Source: Lycocorax pyrrhopterus obiensis (lineage: Eukaryota; Chordata; Aves; Passeriformes; Paradisaeidae). Taken from it: 64,000 bases of DNA. The stretch spans positions 10,326,465-10,390,464 of the forward strand of contig JACSVZ010000004.1 in assembly GCA_014706295.1 (NCBI GenBank), given 5' to 3'. Shown piece by piece: positions 1 through 18,440 of this stretch (within the stretch, counting starts at the first letter, position 1; each line of letters opens with the position of its first letter). The position numbers and the translations under genes are program-made. A model generated the notes under the pieces. It was not told the origin of the DNA and searched no databases. It saw nothing but the letters and a program-made list of their open reading frames with translations.

Positions 1-113
1 TACCTTGTTTTGGTTACAGAGTAACATCAATAAAGTTTACTCCAAATTACTATAAACTGCCTTTAATTCACCCTCCCTGGCCCAACATGTAAAAATATCA
101 CCAGTGGAGTTAC

Positions 114-266
114 CTCAGGTCTATGAAAGAACAGCTACTTTCAAATTCCAGTCCATCACATTCCTCATAAATTTTATTGGCTGTTTCAGGAGAATCACAT
201 TCTACAACTGCATAGAAGTACTTCAGTCGCTTAAACTGGTATTCCCGCAGTTTTTCCCTATAAATC
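114..266 (-). CDS. ESF1: ESF1 coding exon 5 (last one in the window)
   Basis: This 153-nt exon lies between acceptor TTTTGCAG and donor GAG|GTAAC. It encodes [20 protein letters not shown], then [20 protein letters not shown] and a tail ending SFIDLR. Positions 1-113 are the next intron, so the following exon is off the left edge. Confidence 0.95.
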
Positions 267-3200
267 CTGCAAAAGTGGAGAAAAGACCAGTCAGGTGAAC
301 TGGCTTTAACACCTTTTTATTTGCAAAATATTTTAATTCAACTCATTAAAAACATGTGCCAACCAACCACTCTCCTAATCTTGTAAGGTTCGATATTAAA
401 CAGCACCAGGTTCCACCAGTACTCAGTTTTGCTCAAGTAAAAAGACTATTTCACACAGTTTTATTAAGTGTAAAATCTGTATATGACTGCATTGAAAGAT
501 CACAGGGATGAGGTTCTGTGAATCTGAAGGGCACAGGCACCGGTATCACTGAGGTACCTCTGGGATACCTGGATTTGTTGGTTGGATTGCAGATGCTCTC
601 AAGCCCACTGAGCAGTAAATCTAACGCTTTGGGTTTGATTGATTGATGCACACAGTGAAGGCGACCTCAGAACGCGCTCTGCGCCCATGTTACACTCCCC
701 TGATGCACTAGAGAAGGTCTTCAAACAGATCTGCCCTTATTTTAGAAGCATCTATATTTTCTAAATACAGGGCAGTCCAGCAGGATGCATTATACAAATA
801 TGGCAACTTGTAGAGGAGAAATGCTGTTTTTTAAGCTCCCCACATATGTGTTCCATTGATTATTCCAATGAGCTACATCATAAAATTTTGAACTCACATC
901 AACAAGAAAATCTTCTCAAATTTCATCATAATGCATTTATTAAATGCACTGATAATGAACCAAGGGTTGTAAAATAACCCCTGAAAAAAACTAAAACATT
1001 AAGGTGTCCACAGGACATTTCCACATATGAACTCCTGGAAACAGGAGTTGATTGGGATTTTCACTAAGAATTAAACATATCTCTCACTTGAAGACAAAAT
1101 TAAAATTAATACCCATCATCCTCTGTGGTATTCTCTGGAAGACTGAACAGTTCCACAGGTCCTTTTTCTTCTTCCTCTTTCAATCTCTCTTTTCCAAATT
1201 CTGAAGGATAAATCTACAAATACAACAACACAAAACTAAATTTTTAACTGTGACATAATATACCCTAACTAAGAAAAAATATCTCTCCAGGCTTTTACAC
1301 TTTGCAGTTTTTATTTAAGGTCAGTTAAGGGATCAATTCCATCAACTTTATTACCTTCCTAATTTTAATATATGGAAAAGACAGTAGAATAACCAAACTG
1401 CCTGCCAGGAATCTTGAGACAGATGAATAACCACAGGAACCCTGACTTTGCTCATTCTACTGTGGCCCTTTTCACGAAGAGGTATCTGATTAAAATTTCT
1501 CAGAGAGCTGAAGCAGACACTAATAATGGAAAAATTTAACTTAATTGGCCAGAATACAACCAATTTATTAGTAAGGTCTAAGGCTGGGTTATCTGCCATG
1601 CAGACCACTGAAAATTAAACTAATCAAGGAAATGTAGTCTCCTCCTACTAGAACTGAGAACTTCACTATTAGTCTCAGAGAATCAGCACTGAGAACCAAC
1701 CTCATAAACATGAGGAGTCAATGTCTTTGGCCTCTAACTCTGCCAAATACATGCCTTTTACAGCAAGTTAAATTGCAACACAGTTTCTCTTTAAACACAT
1801 TAATATTTCTTTTGGTTGTCTACAGCACTGTCTTACTTCTTATTTTGTAGTCTATTTTTTTTATCAGTAAACATCAGTACTCCTTTTAGAGATCAGGTCT
1901 TACCTTAACAGAAAACACTGTTCCTCCTTTGGGTGTAAAGGATTTAAATAGAGCCAGCAAATCCTTAGCCTTCAACCTATCCCAATCCATATTACAAACT
2001 GCCAATCTGCTTGTAATCTGAAAGAAAAGAACGTAAAATTCATAGGTTTAATTCTTGACTGTTGTGAGGAATACACAATTCTCTAGCAGAACTCAGTGGT
2101 AAAAATCGAAGTCGGCAATAAACTATGCTGAACAAAATAAAAGCAGCATTGTCCTCATGGCTTTTTATCACCGAAACTAGCAAAGATCAGAAGCAGCAAT
2201 TACCACAGCACATAAAAAGGACATAAATAGTGAAGCACCACAGAATGGACTGCACCAATCACCGATTTAGAACTGCAGTGACAACATAATCGCTTAGGAT
2301 TTTGTTATCATCAAAATTGTTAGTTTCAAGAACAACCACTATCCCTGTATTGTGACAGCACTAGAGTACTGTGATTGCTTACACACTGATTGTGCTAGTT
2401 GTAAAGTCCTATTTCACTGTCTAATGATGTCTTAATTTCTTAAAGCGAGAGTTAAATAACTAAATTTTTGAAAAGTGAAAAAAAATCAGTAGTGAACAAA
2501 AGCAGTACTATCTAAATTCTGGAATTTCTGAAAGGCTCAATTTTGTTTGTCCTTTCACCTGTAGACAGCTTATCTATAGGTATAGGTAAGTGTGCTGAGG
2601 GGGAAGAGGAGATACCAGTGAAAACTGTAAGTCTCTCACTGTCAGACAATTGCATCATCACTTCCACTCTGTCACTAAAAGGCTGAAAAACCTTTATGAA
2701 AAATACTTCCACAAACTGTATGAACTCATAGCATTTCTGAGTTTGTCATGGAGCAACTTCTCACATGCAAAGTATTGTTACCTCATCTCCACGAGGGGCA
2801 TCTTTATCCAGCTCGCGCCACGAGTGCTCGATCTCTGGCTCCTTTGGAAACAGCTCGTTCAAATCCTCATCATCCTCTGAGCTTGTTTCAATGTTCCCTA
2901 TGCCTCTGGCTAGATCAGGCCCACTATCACTTTCTTCATCATCTTCTGAATCACTGTCATCTTCACCCATTTCCCCATCATCTTCTGGCTCCTCTTCCTC
3001 GCCTGTTTCTCCACCATCTTCTGATTCCTCTTCTCCCGATTCTGCATCCTCACTTGCAGAAGTTTCTTCCTCTAACTGGCTTTTACATTTTACACTTTGG
3101 TCACAGATGTCTGAGCACAGAAAGATAAACATTAGATACCTATTTTTATGTTACAATTACAAATGACCCTTTACAAAAAGGAAAACTTCAGGGCTTTTTC

Positions 3201-4549
3201 ATACCTATTTACAGGACCCCTGAGAGATGTAACGATGCAGGAGCAAGTAACAGAAAACATCAGTGTTGCCTCTTTTGTTTGTCTAGTCTGGTCTAATCTA
3301 ATGTAATTACTCTTTAGGCCCACAACTGTATTATCAATCTCAACTGTAATTAAATATACTGCTATTTCATTTATATTACAGAACCAACAGGGAGAAATCA
3401 GTTTAATAATGGAAGCTATACACATGCACAAGCAATATTAATAAAGTTTTTCTTCAAGTTACCTGTTCTTTCTAATCCCCTCTAATATTAATGGCTGAAT
3501 GCTGCCATGTTTACAATTTCAGTCCACAAGTTGTGACGTGCCTTTATGGAATCAGTTAATATATCTGCTGTTCAGTTTGATAAATACAGTAGTGTATATG
3601 CTGTTATAAATTTTACTTTCCTAACTAACCAACAATTTCAGCGCCAACAATTAAAAGAACAGGGAAGTTCACAATCCTGCTGAAGAATCAGAACTGATTA
3701 TATACAGAGCTGACCAACTCCACTCCTTCAGCAGCACTGAATCTGAGTCAGTCAGCTATTTTATAACTGATCTTGCAAAATATCTTTCATGGATAAAACA
3801 AAAGCAACAACATCCAAATAAACACAGCTGAATTCTCCTTGTTATTTGAACAACTAACCTGATTCTTTTCTTTTCCCTCCTAGGGAGTGGTCCCTCGTGG
3901 GAGCTTTGACTGACTTAGTACCACTTGCTTGTGAAGACTTTTCCTTGTTTTGAATTGAAATGGATCTTCCTCCTGACGCACCTCCTTGTTTGTTTTCCCC
4001 TTTGGGTAAAAGGCCCTTGTTTCCCCGAGAGCGATCAACTTCCACTGCCGTTTTCTGTGTATCCTCTTTCAAGCTGAACTTTGATTTACTTTTTTGTCCT
4101 TCTTTTTTAAGGTCATTTAGTTTAGTCACCGCTTCACATGTTTGGTCCACCCCTTGTTTGGTTTTTTTGCCCTCCTCCTTTGGGAGGCCACCAGCAAGGG
4201 CCTTTGCAGAATCTGCTTCTCCTTTACCTTTCTTTTTCTTTTTTTTCTTTACAGTGAGTTCTTTACTATCACTTTCTGAAAGATCAGAGTCAGATTCCGA
4301 CAAGGCATAAAACTTCCTGAGGTTCTCTGTAGAGGTATAGTTCACAGGGCGACCTCTTTTATCCACTGTGTATCTCAGCTTGAACTTCTTGTCATGAAAC
4401 ATTGCTCGGAATCGCTTGTCAATCTTGACCTTACGTTCCTTTTCAGGCATCTCCCAAAACCTGGGATCCCTTGCGACGCAGCTGAACCGGCCATCACTCA
4501 GTATTTCCTCCTGGGATGACATTTTTGATGCCATTGAAGACTTGGACAT
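114..4549 (-). CDS. ESF1: ESF1 nucleolar pre-rRNA processing protein, N-terminal half (5 coding exons, continues off the left edge)
   Basis: Five exons on the minus strand (4549-3859, 3110-2782, 2017-1904, 1213-1113, 266-114) join in one frame to about 462 codons. The family is known from yeast Esf1 and human ESF1 (about 850 residues) as a nucleolar factor for early pre-rRNA cleavage in 18S maturation. Recognition rests on the N-terminal blocks [20 protein letters not shown] and [12 protein letters not shown], then a lysine-rich low-complexity stretch, a Glu/Asp-rich stretch, [58 protein letters not shown] and [10 protein letters not shown]. Lengths and phases agree at every junction. The C-terminal half, with the conserved region found in this family, is outside the window. 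The upstream noncoding exon is inferred to lie in the CpG island near 6.1-6.3 kb, shared with NDUFAF5. A short block seen in human ESF1 between the basic and acidic parts was not found here. Confidence 0.95.
267..1112. other. ESF1 intron between coding exons 4 and 5
   Basis: AT-rich intron of 846 bp with GTATTA donor and TTTTGCAG acceptor on the minus strand. I see no repeat or other gene in it. Confidence 0.8.
1113..1213 (-). CDS. ESF1: ESF1 coding exon 4
   Basis: This 101-nt exon follows acceptor TTTGTAG and encodes [18 protein letters not shown], then [16 protein letters not shown]. It ends TGG|GTATTA in phase 2. The final glycine codon is completed by the first base of the next exon. Confidence 0.93.
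1214..1903. other. ESF1 intron between coding exons 3 and 4
   Basis: AT-rich intron of 690 bp with canonical ends on the minus strand. Nothing further was recognised. Confidence 0.8.
1904..2017 (-). CDS. ESF1: ESF1 coding exon 3
   Basis: This 114-nt exon is 38 whole codons, flanked by acceptor TTTCAG and donor AAG|GTAAGA. It encodes [20 protein letters not shown] and then a segment ending in VFSVK, close to the human protein. Confidence 0.95.
2018..2781. other. ESF1 intron between coding exons 2 and 3
   Basis: AT-rich intron of 764 bp with canonical ends on the minus strand. Nothing further was recognised. Confidence 0.8.
2782..3110 (-). CDS. ESF1: ESF1 coding exon 2 (acidic region)
   Basis: The 329-nt exon runs from acceptor TGTGCTCAG to donor GAG|GTAACA. 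It encodes a very acidic Glu/Asp/Ser segment followed by the conserved [20 protein letters not shown] and [15 protein letters not shown] blocks. Incoming phase 1 and outgoing phase 0 match the neighbouring exons. The acidic codons create a long serine-rich open frame on the plus strand, which is a shadow. Confidence 0.95.
3111..3858. other. ESF1 intron between coding exons 1 and 2
   Basis: AT-rich intron of 748 bp, donor GTTAG and acceptor GCTCAG on the minus strand. A short exon present in the human protein at this point was looked for and not seen. Confidence 0.75.
3859..4549 (-). CDS. ESF1: ESF1 coding exon 1
   Basis: The exon begins exactly at an AG|ATG acceptor boundary (AG at 4551-4550) preceded by a T-rich tract, so the first coding ATG (4549-4547) is the first three exon bases. 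A second in-frame ATG at 4522-4520 starts [13 protein letters not shown], which aligns with the human N-terminus, and it has A at -3; it is the more likely start. The exon encodes the conserved [18 protein letters not shown] block and then a variable basic tail with a run of seven lysines. It ends at 3859 with donor GTTAG, phase 1. Confidence 0.95.
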
Positions 4550-4711
4550 CTACAATATGGAAAAAAACCAATCATTTCTGATTCAAAAAAACTCAACCAA
4601 TTAACATAGATTTAGATACGTGACTGAAAAAAACAAGGATTAAACAAAGTTGGATTTCTAACCTATACCTAAAAAGTTCTTTCCAAAAGCACATACGGCA
4701 ATTCCAGAGCA

Positions 4712-5301
4712 TCACGCGCCACCTGGTTGGAAGGGACCTCAAAGATCATCTGGCCCAACATTTCTTGGCAAAAGCATTGTATATGCAAGATGGCCCAGCA
4801 CTCTGTCCAGCCAAATCTTGTAAGTGAGACTGCACCACTTCCCTGCAGAGATTATTCCAGTGGTTGAATGTTCTCAAAATTTTCCTCTTGTATCTAAATG
4901 GAATCTCCCAAGGAATAACTTATACCCATTACCCCTTGTCTTTTGCTTGTGACTCCTTGTAGAAAGAGAGTCTCCATCACCTCTGTAGCCACCTTTTAAA
5001 TACTGGAACATGGGGATAAGGTCTCCCCTGAGCCTTCTTTCCCCAAGGCTGAACAAACCCAGCTCTCTCCGCCTTTCCTCACAGGGCAGCTTCCCAGTCC
5101 TTTGCTCATCCTTGTGGCCCTTCTCTGGACCCTCTCCAGCCTGTCCACATCTTTTTTGTAGGGCAGGAACCAAAACTGAACACAGAATTCCAGATGTGAC
5201 CTAAAAAGCGCCAAGTGGGATAATGACTTCTTTATCTCTGCTGGTGATGTCTGGTTGACAGAACCCAGCACCCTGTTGGCTTTGCTGCAGCAGCAGATTT
5301 A
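4712..5301 (-). repeat. CR1 LINE 3' fragment in ESF1 intron 1
   Basis: The plus strand opens with the typical inverted CR1 tail (GGTTGGAAGGGACCTC followed by AGATCATCTGG) and runs through the GCCCTTCTCTGGACCCTCTC block, so the element is on the minus strand. It is truncated at its 5' end near 5,301. It lies in the long 5' intron of ESF1, sense to that gene, and faces a second CR1 only about 55 bp away. Confidence 0.88.
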
Positions 5302-5354
5302 AACAAGTCACAAATAACCCTGCACCTACCATAGTCTCAGCCACAAATCCTTGC

Positions 5355-5985
5355 TTTGTCAGCTGCGCTGGCAGCCCAGAAACCCCCTGTGCCCTGGGCT
5401 GCATCCAAAGCTCCATGGGCAGCAGGTGAGGAAGGGAATTCTGCCCCTCTGCTCTGCTCAGGTGAGAGCCCACCTGCAGCGCTGTGTCCAGATCTGGGGT
5501 CCCAGCACAGGAAGGACATGGAGCTGTTGGAGCAAGTCCAGAGACCACCAAGATAATTAGAGGGACGGAGTTCCTCTCCTCTGTGAAAAGACTGAGAGAA
5601 CTGAGATCGTTCAGCCTGGAGAAGAGAAGGCTTCGGGAGACCTAATTGTGGCCCTCCAGCATATGAAGGGAGCCTACAAGAAAGATGGAGAGGGACTGTT
5701 TACAGGGGTCTGGAGTGACAGGACAAAGGGGAACGGCTTCAAACTATTAGAAGGTAGGTATCGACTAGATAGGAGGAAAAAATTTTTCCCTGCGAGGGTG
5801 GTGAGGCACTGGCGCAGTTTACCCAGAGAAGCTGTGGATGCCTCATCCCCGGAAATGTTCACGGCCAGGCTGGATGGAGCTCTGAGCAACCTGGTCTGGT
5901 GGAAGGTGCCCCTGCGCATGGAGAGGGTTTCGAACGAGATAGTGTTTGAGATCCCTTTCAACCCAGGCCATTCTGTGACTCTACG
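5355..5985 (+). repeat. CR1 LINE 3' fragment, opposite orientation
   Basis: Plus-strand CR1 landmarks appear in order: GGCAGCCCAGAAACC, GATCTGGGGTCCCAG, AGCCTGGAGAAGAGAAGG, GAAGCTGTGGATGCC and a tail near CCATTCTGTGACTCTACGAT. It covers roughly the same 3' part of CR1 as the copy at 4,712-5,301, in the other orientation, so the pair is an imperfect inverted repeat of about 600 bp per arm. Its tail ends about 75 bp before the CpG island. Confidence 0.9.
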
Positions 5986-6273
5986 ATAACGGATACACAT
6001 GGGCTGCAGACACATCCCTCCGTGACTCCCCACCAGACCCACACACAGGACCTTTGGCGAGCTTAGCCCGGCGTCCACCGCAGCTACAGCCCACCAGCAG
6101 CACCAGGTGCGCCAAGTCGGCTGCAGCCCCCGCACCCGCTCCGTCCCCAACCCCAGCGACGGACGCGGCCGCAGGGAGGAGCCCAGAGGAAGCCCCGCTC
6201 GCACCGACCGTGCGCGCCGCCCGCCGCTCCCTCACGGCGCTGCCCGCACGCTGCCCGCCGCCACCGCACCGCC

Positions 6274-6281
6274 ACTTCCGG
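6274..6281 (+). promoter_or_regulatory. ETS/GABP-like motif ACTTCCGG
   Basis: ACTTCCGG matches the GABP (NRF-2) core common in CpG-island promoters of mitochondrial and ribosome-biogenesis genes, which suits both flanking genes. It is a motif match only. Confidence 0.55.
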
Positions 6282-6327
6282 CGGCGCTACGGCGGCCGCC
6301 GCGGGACACGGCTCCCGCGCCCCCACG

Positions 6328-6338
6328 GCGCATGCGCA
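6328..6338 (+). promoter_or_regulatory. NRF1 palindromic motif GCGCATGCGCA
   Basis: This is a full match to the NRF1 consensus (YGCGCATGCGCR) apart from the outermost 5' base. It sits 24 bp before the proposed NDUFAF5 start. NRF1 is an established regulator of nuclear genes for respiratory-chain proteins, which fits a complex I assembly factor. The ATG inside the motif (6,332) is in frame with NDUFAF5. Confidence 0.7.
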
Positions 6339-6361
6339 GAGGGGCGCGCGAGGCCGAGCTG

Positions 6362-13634
<7,273 letters not shown>

Positions 13635-13721
13635 TTGTTCATCAGAAATAATAATTGTCTTGAAACTTAATTGCAGACAGTCTTCACTTGTGCTTTTTTA
13701 GTGATGGCATCCTGAAATGCT

Positions 13722-13727
13722 AATAAA
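13722..13727 (+). terminator. NDUFAF5 polyadenylation signal AATAAA
   Basis: A canonical AATAAA lies 88 bp after the stop codon, followed within 30 bp by a GT-rich stretch (TTTTTGTGTTGTG) that could be the downstream element. Confidence 0.8.
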
Positions 13728-13759
13728 GTACACGCAGTAGAGGGTTTTTGTGTTGTGCC

Positions 13760-16700
13760 GCAGCATAATCTGTGTGAAATAGTGTTCATTTTTTGTTTCT
13801 AGATAAATGTTTGAGCAGTTTGTTCTCTCAAGTCTTTGAGAAAACAATTCAACTCTCAACTTTTCATTAAATTACTATTTTCAAAAATAATGCTTCTTCC
13901 AGCATTTCAGTATCACAGGCTGCTCCAGGTATAGTTTACATGCCTTGAATGTATTTCTGAGTTATTTCTCAAGGGTAGTAGATCATAATATATAATAGAG
14001 TATTATAAAAGTAAAGAATGGCAGCAGGTATATTTATAAGACATCTTATAAGAGAAACTACCAGCAAATACAAAAATATAAATTATTATGGTTTTAATGG
14101 GTTGGAAAGTATGGGTAAAAAGTTACTGTAAGTATTGTTTGAGATTTGAATAATTGATACTTTATCTAAATATTAGTTTAAAATTACACATTACTTTCCA
14201 CTTTTCTATGTCAGAGGCTAAAAAGCAAGAAGAGTAATTTGCTCCTTAGCTGTGCCATGGAGCTATGACTTTTTCTGTCTATAACTGCATTGCCAGAAAT
14301 TGATATTAATTGCAACTATGATCCATTAATATGAGAAGTTTAGAAAAAAATATCTGCCCAGAGATTTTGCTTGATTGTAGCATTCATAGAGATGGGGAGA
14401 AACAAAAAGAATAAAGACTATATAACCAAATATACGGTTCAATAAGTTTTATCATAGAACCTGAGTGGTATATCAGTACTGGTGGAACTAAAGCCTTTTT
14501 AAGCTTATTTCCTAGGCTTTTTTAAGATTATCCACCAGGTGGAGTTTGACAGAATTTTTGTGTGGCACAAACCCAACAGGCCAGGTAGGTAGAAGCCTTC
14601 CCATCTGTAAGGTCCTAATTTGGGGGGTTATTTTAACTACCAGGCTTTGACTTTGAATAAGAAATGGGCAGAGAAGGTACAAATCATGAGAAGGAGGGCA
14701 GGAATACTCTGTCCTGTTTTTGCTTAACAAGCCTAACCCGTAATTATTTGAGGGAAATTAGTTCATCTTTCGTTTTCACAGAAAAGAACAGTAATGTTCC
14801 TGGAGAAAAGGGTTAGAGACTCTAAATGGTCTGATAACCTTTAAAGCCCTCTAAAGACTAAATCTAAAACAAGAGCTTGTTGCTGTGATAGCCTCTCTTT
14901 TTTTTTCATACTACATCAGTGGACTCAATACAAGATACTGCATCTCTCTTCGGGTCTTCTCTGGCTTAAATAAAATGCCCTTGTTTCTGGAGGAATCTCT
15001 GGTTTCCCAGATGTAGGTTTACGGTGAAGTTATGCATCAAATTAATGTAACTTTATAAATCATTGCTTTAGTAGGGTAATTTCCAGTCACTTGAGCTGGT
15101 GGTTGTGACTCAGACGTGTTAAGGGAATGAGGAGGTGGAATGTGCTGGGTAAATGTTAATTGGAGAAGTGTTCCTACTGTGCTCCTTTGAAGTACGCAAG
15201 TTATGGAGAAAAGGAAGGATTTCCAGTTCTTTGATTTCGTATTTCATAGATGGCATGCATAAATATGGTAGTGGGGAAACATATCTTCTGAACAGGGAGA
15301 AAAGATGGGTAGTTTTCTTCTTAGCACGTGGGGGAAAAAAGGTGTAGACGTTCCATTAATTTGGAAAAGGGCTGGGGAGTAATAGAAGTAAGGTGTAGTA
15401 AATATGCCATTGGAGCAGTGTGGGTTGGAATAAGGGGGGGCATGTAACAGGCAGGCAAGGTGTTCATTTCCCTGGCTATGTTTGAATAATTGCCTTTGTG
15501 TGGGTTTTTAACTGCAATTATGGGATTTTTTCTGTAGTACTTCTTGAAATTCTAGGTTATTCCTGGTTTCTACAAGTTGCTTGAATAAGTAACTTTGAAA
15601 AAATTTCATTTACTATGAACAGATGTTTTTGTCACAGGGCTCTGTTTCATTTTAATTCTTTTTCAGATTTAAGTCTTTATGGCTTTCTAAAATTGTAATG
15701 AAGAAGAACGTGGTTTCCAGTTGCTAGCCTAGTACTTTGTGTATGCTGAGAGTCAGCTTTTGCAGAGTAAGTAACTTCTAAAAAGTAGTTGCGAAGGTGA
15801 CGTAACGTCTCTTGCAAGCTTAGTCAATTTAAAAAATCTTTATACATAAAACAGAATATTTTTCTCCTGATTACAGAATGAGAAAAGAATTCAAGGAGAA
15901 AATTGTTTTGATTAATCAAAAGCTAGGAGCCCATAAATAAAATAAAAATAAGTTTAGAAGAAGCATGGTTGCACTTAATGAACATGAGTTTTTTTATTTT
16001 AGGGTTTGAGTCACAGATCAGTGAGTATGCTTGGTCTGTGTCTTTGGTTACAAGATCTGTCAATGTATAGTTTTATTCAAGTCTGTTTAGGATAAAGGAA
16101 TGAGATCCTATACTTTGAAGACTAAGAATTTGTGAAGTTAAAACATGAGAGAGGGTTCTTCATTACCTCTAATTTATAAAAATGTCATCAGCAGAAGTAC
16201 AGAAATGAACCATACAAAAATAAATTTAACTGTATTTCTTTACACTGTTTAAAAAAGAAAAATATTAATTACACACTTCTGATGTTTTCTGGAAAAACTA
16301 GGAGCTAACACTGAGCTTTCAGTTGCAGGGGGAGAAATACACCAAGCTTTCATATGGTGTTTCATTAGAATTTCCTAAAGCAAAAACCTGATCTCAGGGA
16401 TTACATTCATTAGAGCATCTTGTTTAAGAAGCCACATTTTAGAAAGCTGGCATGTATGTTAAACCTCTTAAGTTTTCATTTGTCTAACCCAAAGACTTAA
16501 TATCTACTTTTCAAAGATGTGATCTATTTTTGCCCAGGTTCTGGAGCCATTACTTTGGAGGAGTGCAATGATTGTAGTGCTTTGATTGGAATCAGTCTGA
16601 GTACTGAAGCAAGTGTGACCTATGTAGATAGTGCTTTGATTTCCTCAATATCTTGGGTGCCTTCAGATGAAGGAAAAGGAAGAAGAGAATAAAAAAGAAA

Positions 16701-18129
16701 AATAAAAACCTGAGATAGGTAAGTTTAGCTGAAGGCTGCATATCAGAGTGAAGCAGAAAACACTGAAGGAGTGCATTTGCTGCTTGTAGGGGAAAAACAA
16801 CTCATGGCTTACTTAAATCAAGTTAGAATTGAAGTGATTTGTTGGTTTATTGATAGCTCGTAATTAACTGTTAGTCCATGAACTATACATGCAGGATTAA
16901 TAGCAGCAATATAACAGATAAATGACTACTAGACCCTTACAAAACCTTAGTAAACACCTTCACATACCTAAACACACTCCTATAGCAACCCAGCCACACA
17001 CCCCCCCAAATTTTCAGGTTAATGCTCACCCCTGTGAGCATTAACCTGAAACAGGAGGTTTCAGTGGTATGAGCCTACCCTTCTCAGAGTGTGTCATCCT
17101 GTGTGCATCCATCATTTTAGGAGATGTGGATGCTGTAGCTGCATTCTTGCCTGGGCTGTTCCTATCACCCATGAATCCACCCAGCTGTTGGGGTAGGACC
17201 CCAGAGGTGACACCCCAGGAGTGACCTGTGCTTGTTGCACCCTGTGCTCTCACACCACTACCAAGGGAGGCTGTTCCCTCAGGCCTCCACAGAGCTTGAG
17301 GTGCCAAGGGCACCTTCTTGGTATCAGACATGTTTTCACTGGTTTTTTCTCCCTGTTAGAAATGTTAGGGCTTTTTATATTTGATTTTTAAGCTGATTCT
17401 TCTTTCCCACCTGAGGTCTCTTGGTAACTGCCTGATTACTGTTTCATGTGGTTGATGGTTATCTTCATTTTCAGACAATCTCAGCAGATTTCGAGCAAAC
17501 ACCCTCTCAGTACTGGATGTTTTGTTCGCACACATTGCACTTGTATTTCTATCGTAGCAGCTGATGTCCAGGATTTTCTGCCACATTGTACTCCGTGTAG
17601 GTTTCCCCCATTATTTGGAGCCGTTTCCTGGGATACAAGGTATGTTGATAAAGGAAGAGACAAATTCCTCAGAAAAAGTGTTCCTGTTTGGAACCTTATT
17701 TTGAAGCAGTGAATGATGAATACTGGGGAATCTTATTTGGCCTCAAACTGTTCATGATAGGCCAGAATATATTAAAACTTACAAGTTTTCTAATAATAAT
17801 ACATAAAATAAGGAGGTTTCAGTGTTCTCAGGCTAATAAATCGCAATTCATGCTTTTGTTTTTCTGCATTCTGTAGGCATTCCTTACAATTTGTACAAGT
17901 TGAAGAGCAACTTAAAAGTTGAGATCTGCACATTAATGTGTGACTTCTCATCATTGATTTATTCTGTCAATAGTTCACCCACAGTTTGTGTGAGTAAGAA
18001 AACAAGTGTACAAGCGAAGAATAAAACTGCCCTTGTGAATTTACCGTGAAAAATTCCATACTTCTGATCAAATACAATTTCTGGTTTCATAAATGACAAA
18101 ACTACAGGGACAGAAATACATTGGATACA
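13760..18129. other. Intergenic, no gene recognised
   Basis: AT-rich DNA after NDUFAF5 with no exon, CR1 or LTR that I recognise apart from the hairpin at 17,012-17,051. The longest open frames (under 100 codons) have no family resemblance. Confidence 0.6.
17012..17051. repeat. Perfect 18-bp inverted repeat with 4-nt loop
   Basis: The arm TTTCAGGTTAATGCTCAC (17,012-17,029) is exactly repeated in reverse complement at 17,034-17,051 around CCCT. It follows a C7 run at 17,001-17,007. No terminator or structured RNA is implied; it could be an end of an old palindromic DNA element. Confidence 0.9.
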
Positions 18130-18440
18130 ATTCAGCAGCCTTCCAATACTAAAGGAGCTGCTGCAAAAGAGCTGGTGAGGGACTTTTTAAGGGCATGTAG
18201 TGACACGGGGGGTGATGGCTTTAGACTGACAGGGTGGGTTTAGATTAAATAATAGGAAAAAAAATTATTCTCTGTGAGGTTGGTGAGGCCCTTGAACAGG
18301 TTGCCCAGGGGAGCTGTGGATGCCCCGTCCCTGGAGAAATATTCAAGGCCAAGTTGGATGGGGCTTGCAGCAACCTGGACTAGCAGAAGGTCTCCCTGCC
18401 AGTGGCAGGGGGTGGGAACAAGGTGAGCTTTAACAAACCA
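18130..18440 (+). repeat. CR1 LINE 3' fragment, without the terminal octamers
   Basis: Plus-strand CR1 blocks include GAGGTTGGTGAGGCCC, GAGCTGTGGATGCCCCGTCC, GGCCAAGTTGGATGGGGCTT and AGCAACCTGG. The copy ends before the usual ATTCTATG tail. Confidence 0.87.

Noticed and set aside
2765..3166. 133-codon serine-rich open frame on the plus strand
   Set aside because: Exact antisense of the acidic ESF1 exon 2; GAA/GAT-type codons read backwards give Ser/Pro codons.
5648..6204. Open frames of 113 (+) and 176 (-) codons
   Set aside because: They are CR1 3' sequence and its antisense running into the CpG island; this part of CR1 is noncoding or out of frame.
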